Assembly: GCA_964589825.1 (NCBI GenBank)
Contig: CAZPUS010000026.1
Coordinates: 1 to 42,278 of the forward strand
Length of the DNA: 42,278 bases
From: CAZPUS01 sp964589825
GTDB lineage: Bacteria; Fibrobacterota; Chitinivibrionia; Chitinivibrionales; WJKA01
Direction of reading: 5' to 3'
Shown: positions 25,646 to 34,870 of the stretch, piece after piece
Numbering within the stretch: position 1 is the first letter of the stretch
Layout of the letters: each line of letters opens with the position of its first letter
Translations under genes and position numbers: made by a program
Notes under the pieces: model-generated
The model's input: only the letters and a program-made list of their open reading frames with translations
Databases searched by the model: none
What the model was told of the DNA's origin: nothing

Positions 25646-26269
25646 TCAGTCCTGCAGGTTGAAGCCGATAACGATCTGCACTTTCTGTTTTACAGGAACG
25701 CCCTGATTACGGGCCGGTTTGAATTTCCACTGCGCAATGGCTTCTCTGACCTCTGCTTTAAAGCTGGGATGCGGGGCCCTGATATTGAGTAGCTGTGACA
25801 CCCGTCCATCGACATCCACGATAAATTCGACCACGACATCGCCACTAACCGCCAGGTTTTTTGCCTGCTGCGGAAAACGCGGTTTAACGCGCCGCACGAG
25901 CGTCGCCGGCTGGTCGACTTCATCGCTGCTGAAAACCTGCGCTTCGCTGTCGTTGGTGCGTATCGCAACGCCCGCATTGCCCGACGATACGGAAAGATCC
26001 GGGGAAAGCTTGAATTTCATGGGGTTTTGCATTTTTCGTCCCTGTGACGTATTTACGTCCCTGATTCTGCGCTCTTTCTGTTGTTTCTGCTTCTGTTTTT
26101 CGGGCTTTACCACCTCCGCCACGATACGCCGCTGTGCCGAATTGTTGCCCTTTGCACTGAAATCACCGTGCATCAGCCGCTGGCTGATAGGAATAAGAAG
26201 AAACAGCGAAAAATTGATAACCACCACGATAAACGCCTTAAGAAGAAATCCGAATATGTGTATACCCAT
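25646..26269 (-). CDS. TonB-family energy transducer
   Basis: 207 aa. One N-terminal membrane helix (FLLKAFIVVVINFSLFLLI, about 8-27) is followed by a basic Lys/Gln-rich linker (KPEKQKQKQQKERR) rather than the usual Pro-rich one. The TonB C-terminal domain (about 125-207) has RFPQQAKNLAVSGDVVVEF, VDVDGRVSQLLNIRAPHPSF and REAIAQWKFKPARNQG. It would transmit the proton-motive energy harvested by ExbB/ExbD to outer-membrane receptors. No receptor gene is in the window. GGAG precedes the ATG by nine bases, and the ExbD gene ends only 6 bases before it. Confidence 0.92.
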   Translation of the reverse strand: MGIHIFGFLLKAFIVVVINFSLFLLIPISQRLMHGDFSAKGNNSAQRRIVAEVVKPEKQKQKQQKERRIRDVNTSQGRKMQNPMKFKLSPDLSVSSGNAGVAIRTNDSEAQVFSSDEVDQPATLVRRVKPRFPQQAKNLAVSGDVVVEFIVDVDGRVSQLLNIRAPHPSFKAEVREAIAQWKFKPARNQGVPVKQKVQIVIGFNLQD

Positions 26270-26275
26270 ACGCTT

Positions 26276-26686
26276 CTACTCCTTCTCCGCGGCGATCGAG
26301 ACTTTTTTCGCCCCCGCGAGATTGCACTGATCCATTACTTCGACCGCTTTGCCGATTGCTGCTTTCTGATCGGCAACAATGACTATCGATGTTTTTTCGT
26401 TTTTGGCTACTTCCTGTTTAACGAGCATCTTGAGTCGCTCGGGCGATACCTGACGCCCGTATACATGAATGGTCCCCTCTCGCGTCACCCCTACCATTAT
26501 CGTCTTGCCCTCCTGCTGCATGGCGCTGGATGCTTTAGGTTTTGTGACATCAACTCCGGTCTGCCTGTTGAAATTAGTGGTGATGATAAAAAATATCAGC
26601 AGAATAAACACCATGTCAATAAGCGGACCCATATTTATTTCAGCAGACTGATCATCTGACTGTATCAAACCGAAATCCTCAAACAT
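26276..26686 (-). CDS. ExbD/TolR-family protein
   Basis: 136 aa. One membrane helix near the N-terminus (MGPLIDMVFILLIFFIITTNF) contains the Asp (IDMVF) that carries protons in the family. The periplasmic part follows (VTREGTIHVYGRQVSPERLK, SIVIVADQKAAIGKAVEVMDQC). It forms the ion channel with ExbB. Its ATG overlaps the end of the preceding exbB-type gene by 8 bases. Confidence 0.93.
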   Translation of the reverse strand: MFEDFGLIQSDDQSAEINMGPLIDMVFILLIFFIITTNFNRQTGVDVTKPKASSAMQQEGKTIMVGVTREGTIHVYGRQVSPERLKMLVKQEVAKNEKTSIVIVADQKAAIGKAVEVMDQCNLAGAKKVSIAAEKE

Positions 26687-27314
26687 AGAGTCCCTCTACT
26701 CCTTGTGATTGTATCATGGAAACGAGCTCTTCGCCGTCGTTAAACAGCTTTGACTTTAGTAAATAGGCTCTGTTGCGCAGAAAGTTGTTAAACAGCAACA
26801 GCGGAAACGCCGCGGTAAGCCCTGCCTGGGTGGTGACGAGCGCAATACTGATCCCTTCCGCAGTAAGCGTGGGATTGCCGAGTCCGTATTCGGTAATAAC
26901 CTGAAACGTCCTGATCATACCGGTTACGGTTCCCAGAAGTCCCAGAAGCGGTGCAACCGACGTCCATGCCGCCATGGTCGCGAGACCCTTGTTTATATCG
27001 GGTATCGACTGCATGAGAAATTCCCTGAACATACAGTAAAAATTCGCACCGGCATGCGTATCTGCGGTCACCTCCTGCATACGATGCACCAGCCCGTCGT
27101 AATAGCCAACACCGGTATCAACCGCACCCGGCTTTTTTCGTATGACCCGCTGCATGGAATCGAGAAACACGTCACGGTCGCGCTTCAGACGACGCAGCCT
27201 GAAAAGCTTCTCTATTCCTATATACCAGCCCACCACCGATACAAAAAATATCGGAACCATAACATAGCCGCCGGTATCGAAATACGAAAGAAAAAGATGA
27301 AGAATATCCTGCAT
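26679..27314 (-). CDS. MotA/TolQ/ExbB proton channel protein (short)
   Basis: 211 aa with three membrane segments: YVMVPIFFVSVVGWYIGIEKLF near the start, and the pair around AAWTSVAPLLGLLGTVTGMIRTFQVI and EGISIALVTTQAGLTAAFPLLLF. The second and third carry the family's conserved TVTGMI and ALxTTxxGLxxAxP patterns. It starts at a TAATG junction with the longer ExbB paralogue. Together with ExbD it forms an inner-membrane proton channel. Confidence 0.94.
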   Translation of the reverse strand: MQDILHLFLSYFDTGGYVMVPIFFVSVVGWYIGIEKLFRLRRLKRDRDVFLDSMQRVIRKKPGAVDTGVGYYDGLVHRMQEVTADTHAGANFYCMFREFLMQSIPDINKGLATMAAWTSVAPLLGLLGTVTGMIRTFQVITEYGLGNPTLTAEGISIALVTTQAGLTAAFPLLLFNNFLRNRAYLLKSKLFNDGEELVSMIQSQGVEGLYV

Positions 27315-28795
27315 TACCTCTCACACTCCCCTGCGGGTTGTATTCTGTTAAGCACACGCATTGCGCTCGTCTGCATCTCGTTCTGTATGCTTTGTGAACG
27401 GTTACGCAATGCATTATGTATCAGCAGAATCGGTATCGCAATGCTCAGGCCGGTCTGCGTGGTAACCAGCGCTTCCGAAATACCTCCTGCAAGAATTTTA
27501 GGATCACTGGTCCCGTACTGGGTAATAACGGTAAACAGATGGATCATGCCGGTAACCGTTCCCAGAAGCCCCAGAAGCGGTGCGGCTCCCGCGATCACAC
27601 CGAGCGTGGCCAGATGCCTGTTGAGCAGCGGAACCTCCTCAAGCAGTATCTCCTTGACCGATTTCTCTGCCGAGGAGCGATCGACCTCGGAGCGATCGAT
27701 CACCACGCTCACCACGCGTGCAACCACACCCTTGTGATTGCGCGAATATTCAAGCGCCTTTGCACGCTCTCCTTTTTTCAGAAGCTGAAGTACTTCCCTG
27801 CTCATTTTTTCGGTATTACGGTGTTTTCTGGAATACTGCAGCAGTTTGAGCGCCACCAGCACAAGCGCCCATACCAGCAGCCCGACCAGCGGGTACATAA
27901 TGACACCGCCCGCTTTGAACCATTCCGCGATTTTTGTCGATGTCTTCACCCGTGTGCCGGCCACGAGTTTTTTTGAACTCGGGTTGAGCATTACGTCCAT
28001 GAGCACACCGTCCTCTATTGTGCCCTGCGAAATCCACTGCGGCATTTTTTTGCGCACAAACGTTGTCAGCTCTTCCGAGCCGACCTGCTCGACCTTGAAT
28101 CGTGCTGCGCCCAGTCGACCGGTCTGACGCACGGTAAATACATCGCCGTCGTTGTTGACCGCATAGGCGAGCACATCACCGAAGCGTACAACGCGCATGC
28201 GTTCGGGTGAGCTTCCGTCAGGCATTACAACCTGATTCGAATAGGCGATGGTACGGTCTTTTTCAAAAAGATCCGCATAATAGGCTGTAAACGCGGGCAG
28301 AATCTTTGCAGGAGATTTGTCCGCAGAATACCTTCGCTGCAACTCGTTTACGCTCTTTCGGCGTGATTCCATATCGAGCGGAAATGCCTCCGCGATGCGC
28401 TTCTGCTCTTTGTCGAACACCTCTTCAAACGACGACGCTACAAACTGCCACTGTTTCTGCTTTTCTTCGAGCGTCTTCTGCTCGTCCTCGATCTGACGCT
28501 CTTTTGCAAAGCACTCTTCTTTTATACGGGAGAGGTTATTGTAGGCCTGCTCCTGCTTGTGCCGCAGGTCTTCCATCTCCTGCTTGTCGATCTTTCGCTG
28601 CTCAACGAACTGCTGTTTGGTACTCCAGCGCGATTTGATCTCCTGCTGAAGTGAATCACGTGCATTGTCGAGAAACGTGCGCAGCACTTCGAGCTCTTTC
28701 TGCTTGTTTTCAAGCTCCTTACGGGGATTCGCCCCAAAGGCGGCTCCTGTGAGAATCGAACAGATCCCTATACACAGCATAATGTGTCTCATCAT
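27314..28795 (-). CDS. Long MotA/TolQ/ExbB protein with periplasmic coiled-coil domain
   Basis: 493 aa. A signal peptide (IMLCIGICSILTGAAFGA) is followed by a long coiled coil (about 25-135, Glu/Lys/Gln-rich) and a beta-rich region. Then comes a MotA/TolQ/ExbB channel (about 295-480) with VIMYPLVGLLVWALVLVALKLL, ATLGVIAGAAPLLGLLGTVTGMIHLF and GISEALVTTQTGLSIAIPILLIHNAL. The N-terminal half probably contacts the DUF3450 protein encoded just upstream, whose stop is directly before this ATG. Pairs of long and short ExbB proteins with DUF3450 are a known gene set of unclear purpose. Confidence 0.93.
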   Translation of the reverse strand: MMRHIMLCIGICSILTGAAFGANPRKELENKQKELEVLRTFLDNARDSLQQEIKSRWSTKQQFVEQRKIDKQEMEDLRHKQEQAYNNLSRIKEECFAKERQIEDEQKTLEEKQKQWQFVASSFEEVFDKEQKRIAEAFPLDMESRRKSVNELQRRYSADKSPAKILPAFTAYYADLFEKDRTIAYSNQVVMPDGSSPERMRVVRFGDVLAYAVNNDGDVFTVRQTGRLGAARFKVEQVGSEELTTFVRKKMPQWISQGTIEDGVLMDVMLNPSSKKLVAGTRVKTSTKIAEWFKAGGVIMYPLVGLLVWALVLVALKLLQYSRKHRNTEKMSREVLQLLKKGERAKALEYSRNHKGVVARVVSVVIDRSEVDRSSAEKSVKEILLEEVPLLNRHLATLGVIAGAAPLLGLLGTVTGMIHLFTVITQYGTSDPKILAGGISEALVTTQTGLSIAIPILLIHNALRNRSQSIQNEMQTSAMRVLNRIQPAGECER

Positions 28796-29644
28796 TTACT
28801 TTTGCTCCCGTTTTTCGATTTTGGCCTCAGGCATAGGTACGGATACAAGTGAAGGAATCGCTTTCCCTTCCCTGACATTCACCGCTTTAAGGATTCGTCC
28901 GGCAACCGCGGGCTCCTTTATCTGTCTCCAGACTGCTTCGTTGTTTTCGTATTCTCCCAGCCATACCGCCGCTTTGTTTCCTTCCGGGTTGACCACCGCT
29001 TCATAAAACGACCCGATGCGTATGCGATAGGTCGTCCCGCGCATGTAGGAAACAGGCGATTTGCCCTGCATTACCTGTATATGACCACCTGCGTTGCCGA
29101 TATTCTCTACAATCTGAAAGAAGCGTGTGGTTGCCTCGACATTGTTGACACTTTTGGTATTAAGCTCGTTTTTCAGAATCTGCAGAGAGGATTCTATTTT
29201 TTCGATCGCACCGGGAGGAAGCTGCTGCACTTCATTTTCAAGCGTATCGAGTCCCCGCAGCAGCGCTTTCCTATAGTAGTCCTGACGAAGCTCGTACTGC
29301 TGCTGGCTCGATTTGAGTGAGGCGACCTCACCGCTGAGCGAATCCTTGCGAATCTCGTATTGCTGCACCTCGTCCTGTATCGAATCGATTTCGTGACGCA
29401 TCGCACGTATCCGCTTCGACATACGGCGACGATACTCCTTGAACTCGTCCTTGTCCTGCGCAAGGTCGTTTTTTACACGGGAGCGCTCTTTCTGCACTTC
29501 GTGTATCTCTTTGCGTATACGCTTAATTTTGCTTTCTGTCTCCTGTATATCCTCTTCTATTCCGGCATAGCCATTGTAAAATGCAGCGCACAACAGCAGT
29601 ATGCAAAGAACAGGTCCCCGGTTTGTCATTTTGCCGATTCGCAT
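28796..29644 (-). CDS. DUF3450-family periplasmic coiled-coil protein
   Basis: 282 aa. A signal peptide (VLCILLLCAAFYNGYAGIEE) is followed by a coiled coil at about 30-125 (ETESKIKRIRKEIHEVQKER, EIDSIQDEVQQYEIRKDSL). A globular part follows, with GHIQVMQGKSPVSYMRGTTYRIRIGSFYEAVVNPEGNKAAVWLGE, the typical DUF3450 C-terminal region. AAAGGGG precedes the ATG. It is the first gene of the six-gene operon ending at 24560. Four 11-bp-spaced repeats lie about 195 bases upstream. Confidence 0.9.
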   Translation of the reverse strand: MRIGKMTNRGPVLCILLLCAAFYNGYAGIEEDIQETESKIKRIRKEIHEVQKERSRVKNDLAQDKDEFKEYRRRMSKRIRAMRHEIDSIQDEVQQYEIRKDSLSGEVASLKSSQQQYELRQDYYRKALLRGLDTLENEVQQLPPGAIEKIESSLQILKNELNTKSVNNVEATTRFFQIVENIGNAGGHIQVMQGKSPVSYMRGTTYRIRIGSFYEAVVNPEGNKAAVWLGEYENNEAVWRQIKEPAVAGRILKAVNVREGKAIPSLVSVPMPEAKIEKREQK

Positions 29645-29837
29645 AAAAACCCCTTTATCGTTACTGTCTGTTCTTCTTTTTTTGCGTGGTGGTTACGTTA
29701 TGGTTACTATACGTTTTTGTAATTACTATGTTCGGGACGTGATATAATTATCTCTGACCTGAAAATCTATCGAACACACTTATGCTGATGCGATATGCGT
29801 GCGATACAAATGAGTAAAAGAAAATTACATTAAGAAT

Positions 29838-29876
29838 GTTAGAAAAATGTTAGAAAAATGTTAGGATTGTGTTAGG
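29838..29876 (-). promoter_or_regulatory. Four 11-bp-spaced direct repeats (OmpR/PhoB-family style)
   Basis: TGTTAG occurs on the plus strand at 29838, 29849, 29860 and 29871, exactly 11 bases apart. On the minus strand, towards the DUF3450 gene, this reads CTAACA-N5-CTAACA four times. It resembles PhoP/PhoB-type boxes, which are direct repeats on one DNA face. Confidence 0.5.
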
Positions 29877-29937
29877 AAATTTCGACTCAAACAGCCCTGC
29901 TTTTCTTTTTTTGTTTTTTGTCAAAAGGTTACAGTGG

Positions 29938-32900
29938 TCACACCTCGCTGTTTTTTTCAATCTCTGATATGGGAAGTACGTCGTCAAGGAAATGCTGCGC
30001 CGTAATAAACGAGATCCCGAGTTGGGTACAGAGCGCCTGTATCCGCACACGCATCTGTTCGCTGTGCAGCCTTTTTCTTGTGTCGATATACTCATTCTCG
30101 ATAAGCCAGGCTTCGAGTTGTGCCGCTTTGGCCTGTTTAAACCGTCGCACATTTCCGTTCTTCAGCTGCTGAATCAGCCTTTGCGGATCATTGTCCACTT
30201 CGGTAAGTACCCTGGTTACCTCATCGATAAACGTTTCGGAAACCGCACCGGAGCGCTCGATCACCGAACGGTCGATCGGCTTGCTGCGCCCACGCGCGTA
30301 CAGATCCTGTACCTGCTGCAACAGCCGCACTTTACGGCGACACAATGACATGGTTTCCTCATCGAGCGTCTCGATTGTGCCGTTATGCGTAATAAAGCTC
30401 TCCAGCTGCCCCCATCGTGTAATGCCCCGCCGCATGCACTCATACAGTATGTGCGTATTTTCGATACAATACCACAGATGAAGACGGGAAACCTGATCCT
30501 GAAGAAGCGAAAAGGACGGCACGTGTAAAGCTCTGCGATAGGCGTCACGTCCGGCATCGCCGGGTTCGGGCACCTCGTGTACCAGCTGCGGCTTTTCCAG
30601 ATTTTCCGTGACATGCGGGATCTTTTCGTCCCGGTTCGAGGTGCACGCACCCAGTGACACAATATGCGGATTCGATATATTGTGCTGGGCGCACACAGCC
30701 CGCCATTTTGCCACCTCATCCCACTGCGCGGTAAAGTAGAACACCTGCCGACCCTGCCTGCTTATACATAAAAGCGCGTCAATTATGGCTGCCGCCCTGA
30801 CATCGTCACTGTTTGCCAGCAACTCGTCCGCAAATACAGGTAACACGGCATAATGCTCGCGTGTTTCTATAAAGGCGATTCTCGTTGCCAGTAAAAGCTG
30901 TATACGTGTGCCGGTGGAGAGGTGTGCGAGCGGTTGCAGCAGACACAACAGTGTGTCGTAGGCAAAAAACTGAGGCTCATTTTCCCGCTCTTCGACCCGA
31001 AATTCATACCGCCCCTGCGTCACCGTCGTAAAAAGTTCTCCGGCACGCGCCATCACCCTTGACTGGCTGTAATGCGACGTCTCTTCTTTGAGCAGCTCAA
31101 CGAGTGTCGATCCGGTAATCGATGCAACGTTTTCATGATAACGCCTTCCGAGCTCCTGCCGGGCAGCATCTTCTCGTGCCAGTGCCGACTCCAGCTCGTT
31201 ACCCTCTTTCGCCTGATCAATTGCATAATCCAGTTGCGCCAATGAATTGCTTATTCCCTCATGCGTATTCGCATGCGTGCGGTATTCATGCATAGTACGC
31301 GTTGCCTGGTCGTGACTCATGTGCTCGATTGTTCCCTTATGTGATGAATAAAGAGAATGCGCCCGAAGGACCTCCTCTTTTTCTTTCGTACGGGCCTGTA
31401 CAATGTGCCAATTCTTTTTTTCTTCTGCATACTCGTTTTGCATCCGCTCAAGCTGCGCAATCTTTTGCTGATCCCCGTATTCGATTCCGAGCGTATCGTA
31501 AAGAGCCTCGATGCGTTTAGTAATGCTCTCACGCTGCGCTTTTTTCTCCTCGATACGTTTATACTGTGTCTGCAGCTCCCTCATACTGTCACGATACACC
31601 TGCTGCTCATTACGCAACTTTTTATACAGCGCGCGTGCCCGGGCTTCATCACATAGCTCAGTACGGCAGTAGTGACCGACCAACGCATTGAGCTGCTGCA
31701 GCGTATCGTCATACTGTCGCCCAACCCGCTGCATTTGCGCCCGATACGCCGCAGCTTCAGAATGTACATCCTGCCATTGTACCAGGGTATGCATAAATCG
31801 TGAAAGGGCGCTGTAATTGCGTCCTTTCTTCTCATCACCCGGCAGCGCAGGCGCAGCACCAAGTTGTTGCCAAAACCCGTCATATTCTTTTTCGAGTTCG
31901 TGCAGCCGCTGCATAATGCCCTCCATCTCCCTGTATAGAGAATCGAGCGTCCGGGTCGCCCGCTGATACTCGGTTGCACGATACAGTTGGGAATGCAGGT
32001 GACCGAGCATGTCACTGACCGCAGCTTCGGTCCACTCCCGGGGTTGAGACAGTGCCGTGGACTCGTAATCCTGCATCCTGATTTTCGCCTCTTCATCAAA
32101 CGGTTTCAAAAAACCATATACCGTAACCAGTACGCACAAAGCGATCCCTGCAAGCCCCGGCGGCCATCCCCATATAATCGCACATACAGTAGACATAGCC
32201 CCGATACCGGAAAGCAGCACCAGCCACCATGCATGAACATGTCGTCCTTTTTTTTGTGCACTGAGCCATTCCGCGAGTGCGCGTATTCCTTCCTGTATCG
32301 TAGCGGGATCGTCGTGTCCCTGCGTTGACGCACAGTTTTCGTACGTCGCGATCTGCGACGCAAGTGATTGCTTTTCGGTTATCAGTGCATGCGCGTTGAA
32401 CATGAGCTCTTCACATTGTCCCGCCTGTGCCGCATCGACGCCCGGCCACTCGGATGGATCGTTTTGCACTCCCAGTTGTGACGCGATTGTCCGGGCTTTG
32501 GCTTCTCGTGCCGACAGCGCACGTAAAGTTTCCTCTTTTTCGCGTGCAATCATCTCGAGGGTTTCGATTCGACTCTCCATTTCGTCAAGCACCTCATCCT
32601 CTATACCCTCATGTGCATACTTCAGAGAAGCGATCCTCTCCTGCTGTCCCGATACCTCATTATGCGCCGAGTCGATATCACGCTCTACCGCTTCGAGGTT
32701 TTGTTGCCACTGCTGCAGCAACTCATATTCATCCCCCTTCATCTGTTCAAGCACGGATGGATAACCAGCAATACGCTTTTGCAGTCTCAGGTACTCTTCC
32801 CGCTGCAAACAGTACTCGGCCGCTCGCGCGTACAGATCGCTACACTGGGCTGCGTGCCGTGCGGTCTCCAATTTTTCCGAAAGCTCGCTGCGGGTTTGCT

Positions 32901-33444
32901 CCTGCTGTCGCAGCGCCCGTTGTCGATCTTCCACTTCTTTGCGACGGGTGGAGGCATCGATATACTCCCGATACTCCTGAGTGCGCGTATTGCGTATCGC
33001 CTCCTCATATTCCAGCCGTTGGGCGGCCCGGTCAAGATCATACCCTCCCATTGCCTCCTGCAGGATAAGACGTGCCAGCTCACGATCGTCATCCCTGACA
33101 AGCTCGTGCAGTGCAAGCATGTACCCCTCTTTCGCCTCCCCCGGAGGTAACCCCGGAAGCGAGGCTTCGCGTCCCTGGTGCAAAACCTGCGTATGCCCCC
33201 CATCCATCAGGACTTCCCATGAATCTGCTTTGACATCGATCACGCATCGAGCCTGAAAATCACTCGTCGGATTTTGCCAAATACACCGCTGCAGCGCCCG
33301 GGCGGTCGAGCTTTTACCGGAAGCATTCGGACCCACGATAAGATTTATTTTCGGAGAAAACCGCTCGCACAGTGCAAGCCCCGAGGGAAATCCGGGCAGC
33401 TTTTGAAGACAGAGACGGGTTATATGCAGAGATGCTTTTTCCAT
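29938..33444 (-). CDS. YhaN/SbcC-like AAA ATPase with membrane hairpin
   Basis: 1168 aa. The N-terminal ATPase lobe has Walker A VGPNASGKSS (38-47). Long coiled coils at about 170-345 and 480-800 flank a pair of hydrophobic segments at about 402-446 (WWLVLLSGIGAMSTVCAIIW, LAGIALCVLVTVYGF). The C-terminal lobe has LAHLSTGTRIQLLLATRIAF and the Walker B-like YAVLPVFADELLANSD (about 870). After the ATPase a helical extension of about 170 residues (from about 1000, RRGITRWGQLESFI, EEIDEVTR-like segments) looks helix-hairpin-helix-like. It pairs with the phosphoesterase encoded 7 bases upstream as an Rad50/Mre11-type DNA-end processing complex, probably membrane-attached. Confidence 0.85.
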   Translation of the reverse strand: MEKASLHITRLCLQKLPGFPSGLALCERFSPKINLIVGPNASGKSSTARALQRCIWQNPTSDFQARCVIDVKADSWEVLMDGGHTQVLHQGREASLPGLPPGEAKEGYMLALHELVRDDDRELARLILQEAMGGYDLDRAAQRLEYEEAIRNTRTQEYREYIDASTRRKEVEDRQRALRQQEQTRSELSEKLETARHAAQCSDLYARAAEYCLQREEYLRLQKRIAGYPSVLEQMKGDEYELLQQWQQNLEAVERDIDSAHNEVSGQQERIASLKYAHEGIEDEVLDEMESRIETLEMIAREKEETLRALSAREAKARTIASQLGVQNDPSEWPGVDAAQAGQCEELMFNAHALITEKQSLASQIATYENCASTQGHDDPATIQEGIRALAEWLSAQKKGRHVHAWWLVLLSGIGAMSTVCAIIWGWPPGLAGIALCVLVTVYGFLKPFDEEAKIRMQDYESTALSQPREWTEAAVSDMLGHLHSQLYRATEYQRATRTLDSLYREMEGIMQRLHELEKEYDGFWQQLGAAPALPGDEKKGRNYSALSRFMHTLVQWQDVHSEAAAYRAQMQRVGRQYDDTLQQLNALVGHYCRTELCDEARARALYKKLRNEQQVYRDSMRELQTQYKRIEEKKAQRESITKRIEALYDTLGIEYGDQQKIAQLERMQNEYAEEKKNWHIVQARTKEKEEVLRAHSLYSSHKGTIEHMSHDQATRTMHEYRTHANTHEGISNSLAQLDYAIDQAKEGNELESALAREDAARQELGRRYHENVASITGSTLVELLKEETSHYSQSRVMARAGELFTTVTQGRYEFRVEERENEPQFFAYDTLLCLLQPLAHLSTGTRIQLLLATRIAFIETREHYAVLPVFADELLANSDDVRAAAIIDALLCISRQGRQVFYFTAQWDEVAKWRAVCAQHNISNPHIVSLGACTSNRDEKIPHVTENLEKPQLVHEVPEPGDAGRDAYRRALHVPSFSLLQDQVSRLHLWYCIENTHILYECMRRGITRWGQLESFITHNGTIETLDEETMSLCRRKVRLLQQVQDLYARGRSKPIDRSVIERSGAVSETFIDEVTRVLTEVDNDPQRLIQQLKNGNVRRFKQAKAAQLEAWLIENEYIDTRKRLHSEQMRVRIQALCTQLGISFITAQHFLDDVLPISEIEKNSEV

Positions 33445-33451
33445 TGTTTCT

Positions 33452-34750
33452 TTATCCGGACCGCTGTGCGATCAATTCTCCGAGCAGTCTGTTGCATTCG
33501 TGTTCGATATATTTTCTGGCATCATCGATAGATTCACCGTGCACTCGCTGTGACAGTGAAACGTCCTGCCAGGTCTGCACTGCATTGACTTTTTCGATTT
33601 TTGCGCTCCAACGCTTCAGCAGCGCCTCCAGAAAAGGCGTCGATTCCCCCCGACGAATCGCGAGAATCGTCTCGGCACATTTTCCCGCAGGGGTGGGGTC
33701 GGCGGCGAGTTTTTCCAGATCGTCGACCCATGGCCTTGCATTGTTGTGCACTCGTCTGATGCCGACCCGGGTTCCGGTGCGCAGCTGATGACGATACTCC
33801 CGCACCGCGGGGGCGATCCATTCGTCGAGGCGGGATACATCACGATGCGCGCCCTCTAGTGCGATATCGTACACAAGCCAGTCTACCCCCCCAAGCTGTC
33901 GATGTTCCACCAGCGTCTGCGCCGCTCGATACACCTGCGAAGTAATCATCTGCCGAAGCTCTCCCGAATCACGTGCTTCGGATATATCTGCCGAAATACA
34001 CTCGTATCGAACCGGGGAATACTGAAGATGCGTAATATCAGGCCGTCCGGCATCGTCATACTCAAGCAGCACCGGGCCGTGTTTTCCCTTTTCAGTGGGG
34101 TCAAGCGCGTGCAGAGAACCGGTATACCGTACCATTGGCCGTGCCTCGTGCAACACCCGGGGTTTGTGAATATGTCCAAGCAGCCATGCATCCACCCCGC
34201 TTCTGACTAAATCCGAAAGGGCAACCGGTGCATAGGCGCTCTCTTTTTCATCGACGTCACAGTGTAAAAGCCCGAGTGAAGGGATATCCCGCTGCAGCCC
34301 GTCTGCGGGAAAATCGACAAGCGGATTGTACCGCACATTGGTGTGCGGGAACGACCACCCGGTAACCTGAAGCTGCTGCCCGCCCTTGCGAAATCGTACT
34401 GTCTCCCATGTGCCGTTGGACCCTAAAAGATGTACGTCCTTGCACATGTGTGCGTTTACGATCCTGGGCAACACATCAAAATCATGATTTCCTGCCACTG
34501 CGTACACCGTGATACCGGATCGCCGGAGTGTTTCGAAACCGGCCTGCAGCGCCCCAACCGCTTCGAACCAGCTGTTATCACGATCGACGATATCTCCGCA
34601 CAGACACATCACATCGACCTCGTGCGTACACGCCCACTCGACCAGACGTCCCCATGAATTTCTGACGGTTCCGGTATACGTTGCATCCGGGACCCCGGAC
34701 GACGTCGTTCCAATATGTATATCCGCGCTTGCAAGTACTCGTATGCTCAT
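33452..34750 (-). CDS. Metallophosphoesterase, SbcD/YhaO-like (Mre11 family)
   Basis: 432 aa. All five phosphoesterase motifs are visible: ASADIHIG (D-x-H), CGDIVDRDN (GDxxD), AGNHDFD (GNHD), LGLLHCDVD, and AWLLGHIHKP (GHxH). VRYTGSLHALDPTEKGKHG is the Mre11-type region after the last motif. It is expected to be a Mn-dependent nuclease working with the ATPase encoded immediately downstream, as in SbcCD and YhaNO. No clear ribosome binding site precedes ATG 34750. Confidence 0.9.
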   Translation of the reverse strand: MSIRVLASADIHIGTTSSGVPDATYTGTVRNSWGRLVEWACTHEVDVMCLCGDIVDRDNSWFEAVGALQAGFETLRRSGITVYAVAGNHDFDVLPRIVNAHMCKDVHLLGSNGTWETVRFRKGGQQLQVTGWSFPHTNVRYNPLVDFPADGLQRDIPSLGLLHCDVDEKESAYAPVALSDLVRSGVDAWLLGHIHKPRVLHEARPMVRYTGSLHALDPTEKGKHGPVLLEYDDAGRPDITHLQYSPVRYECISADISEARDSGELRQMITSQVYRAAQTLVEHRQLGGVDWLVYDIALEGAHRDVSRLDEWIAPAVREYRHQLRTGTRVGIRRVHNNARPWVDDLEKLAADPTPAGKCAETILAIRRGESTPFLEALLKRWSAKIEKVNAVQTWQDVSLSQRVHGESIDDARKYIEHECNRLLGELIAQRSG

Positions 34751-34837
34751 AACGACAGTATTATATCTCTCACGATGAGGTGTTCATTGACCCGATGCAT
34801 CCCTGCAATATACCGTATGGTACCACCCCGATACTAA

Positions 34838-34860
34838 GGCGGCCCGCAGGCCGCCTCTTT
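34838..34860 (+). terminator. GC-rich hairpin, probable terminator
   Basis: GGCGGCC and GGCCGCC flank CGCA, followed on the plus strand by TCTTTTG. The U run favours the plus strand, yet the flanking genes are on the minus strand. It probably separates the peroxiredoxin gene from the phosphoesterase gene in either direction. Confidence 0.55.
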
Positions 34861-34870
34861 TGTATTCGTT

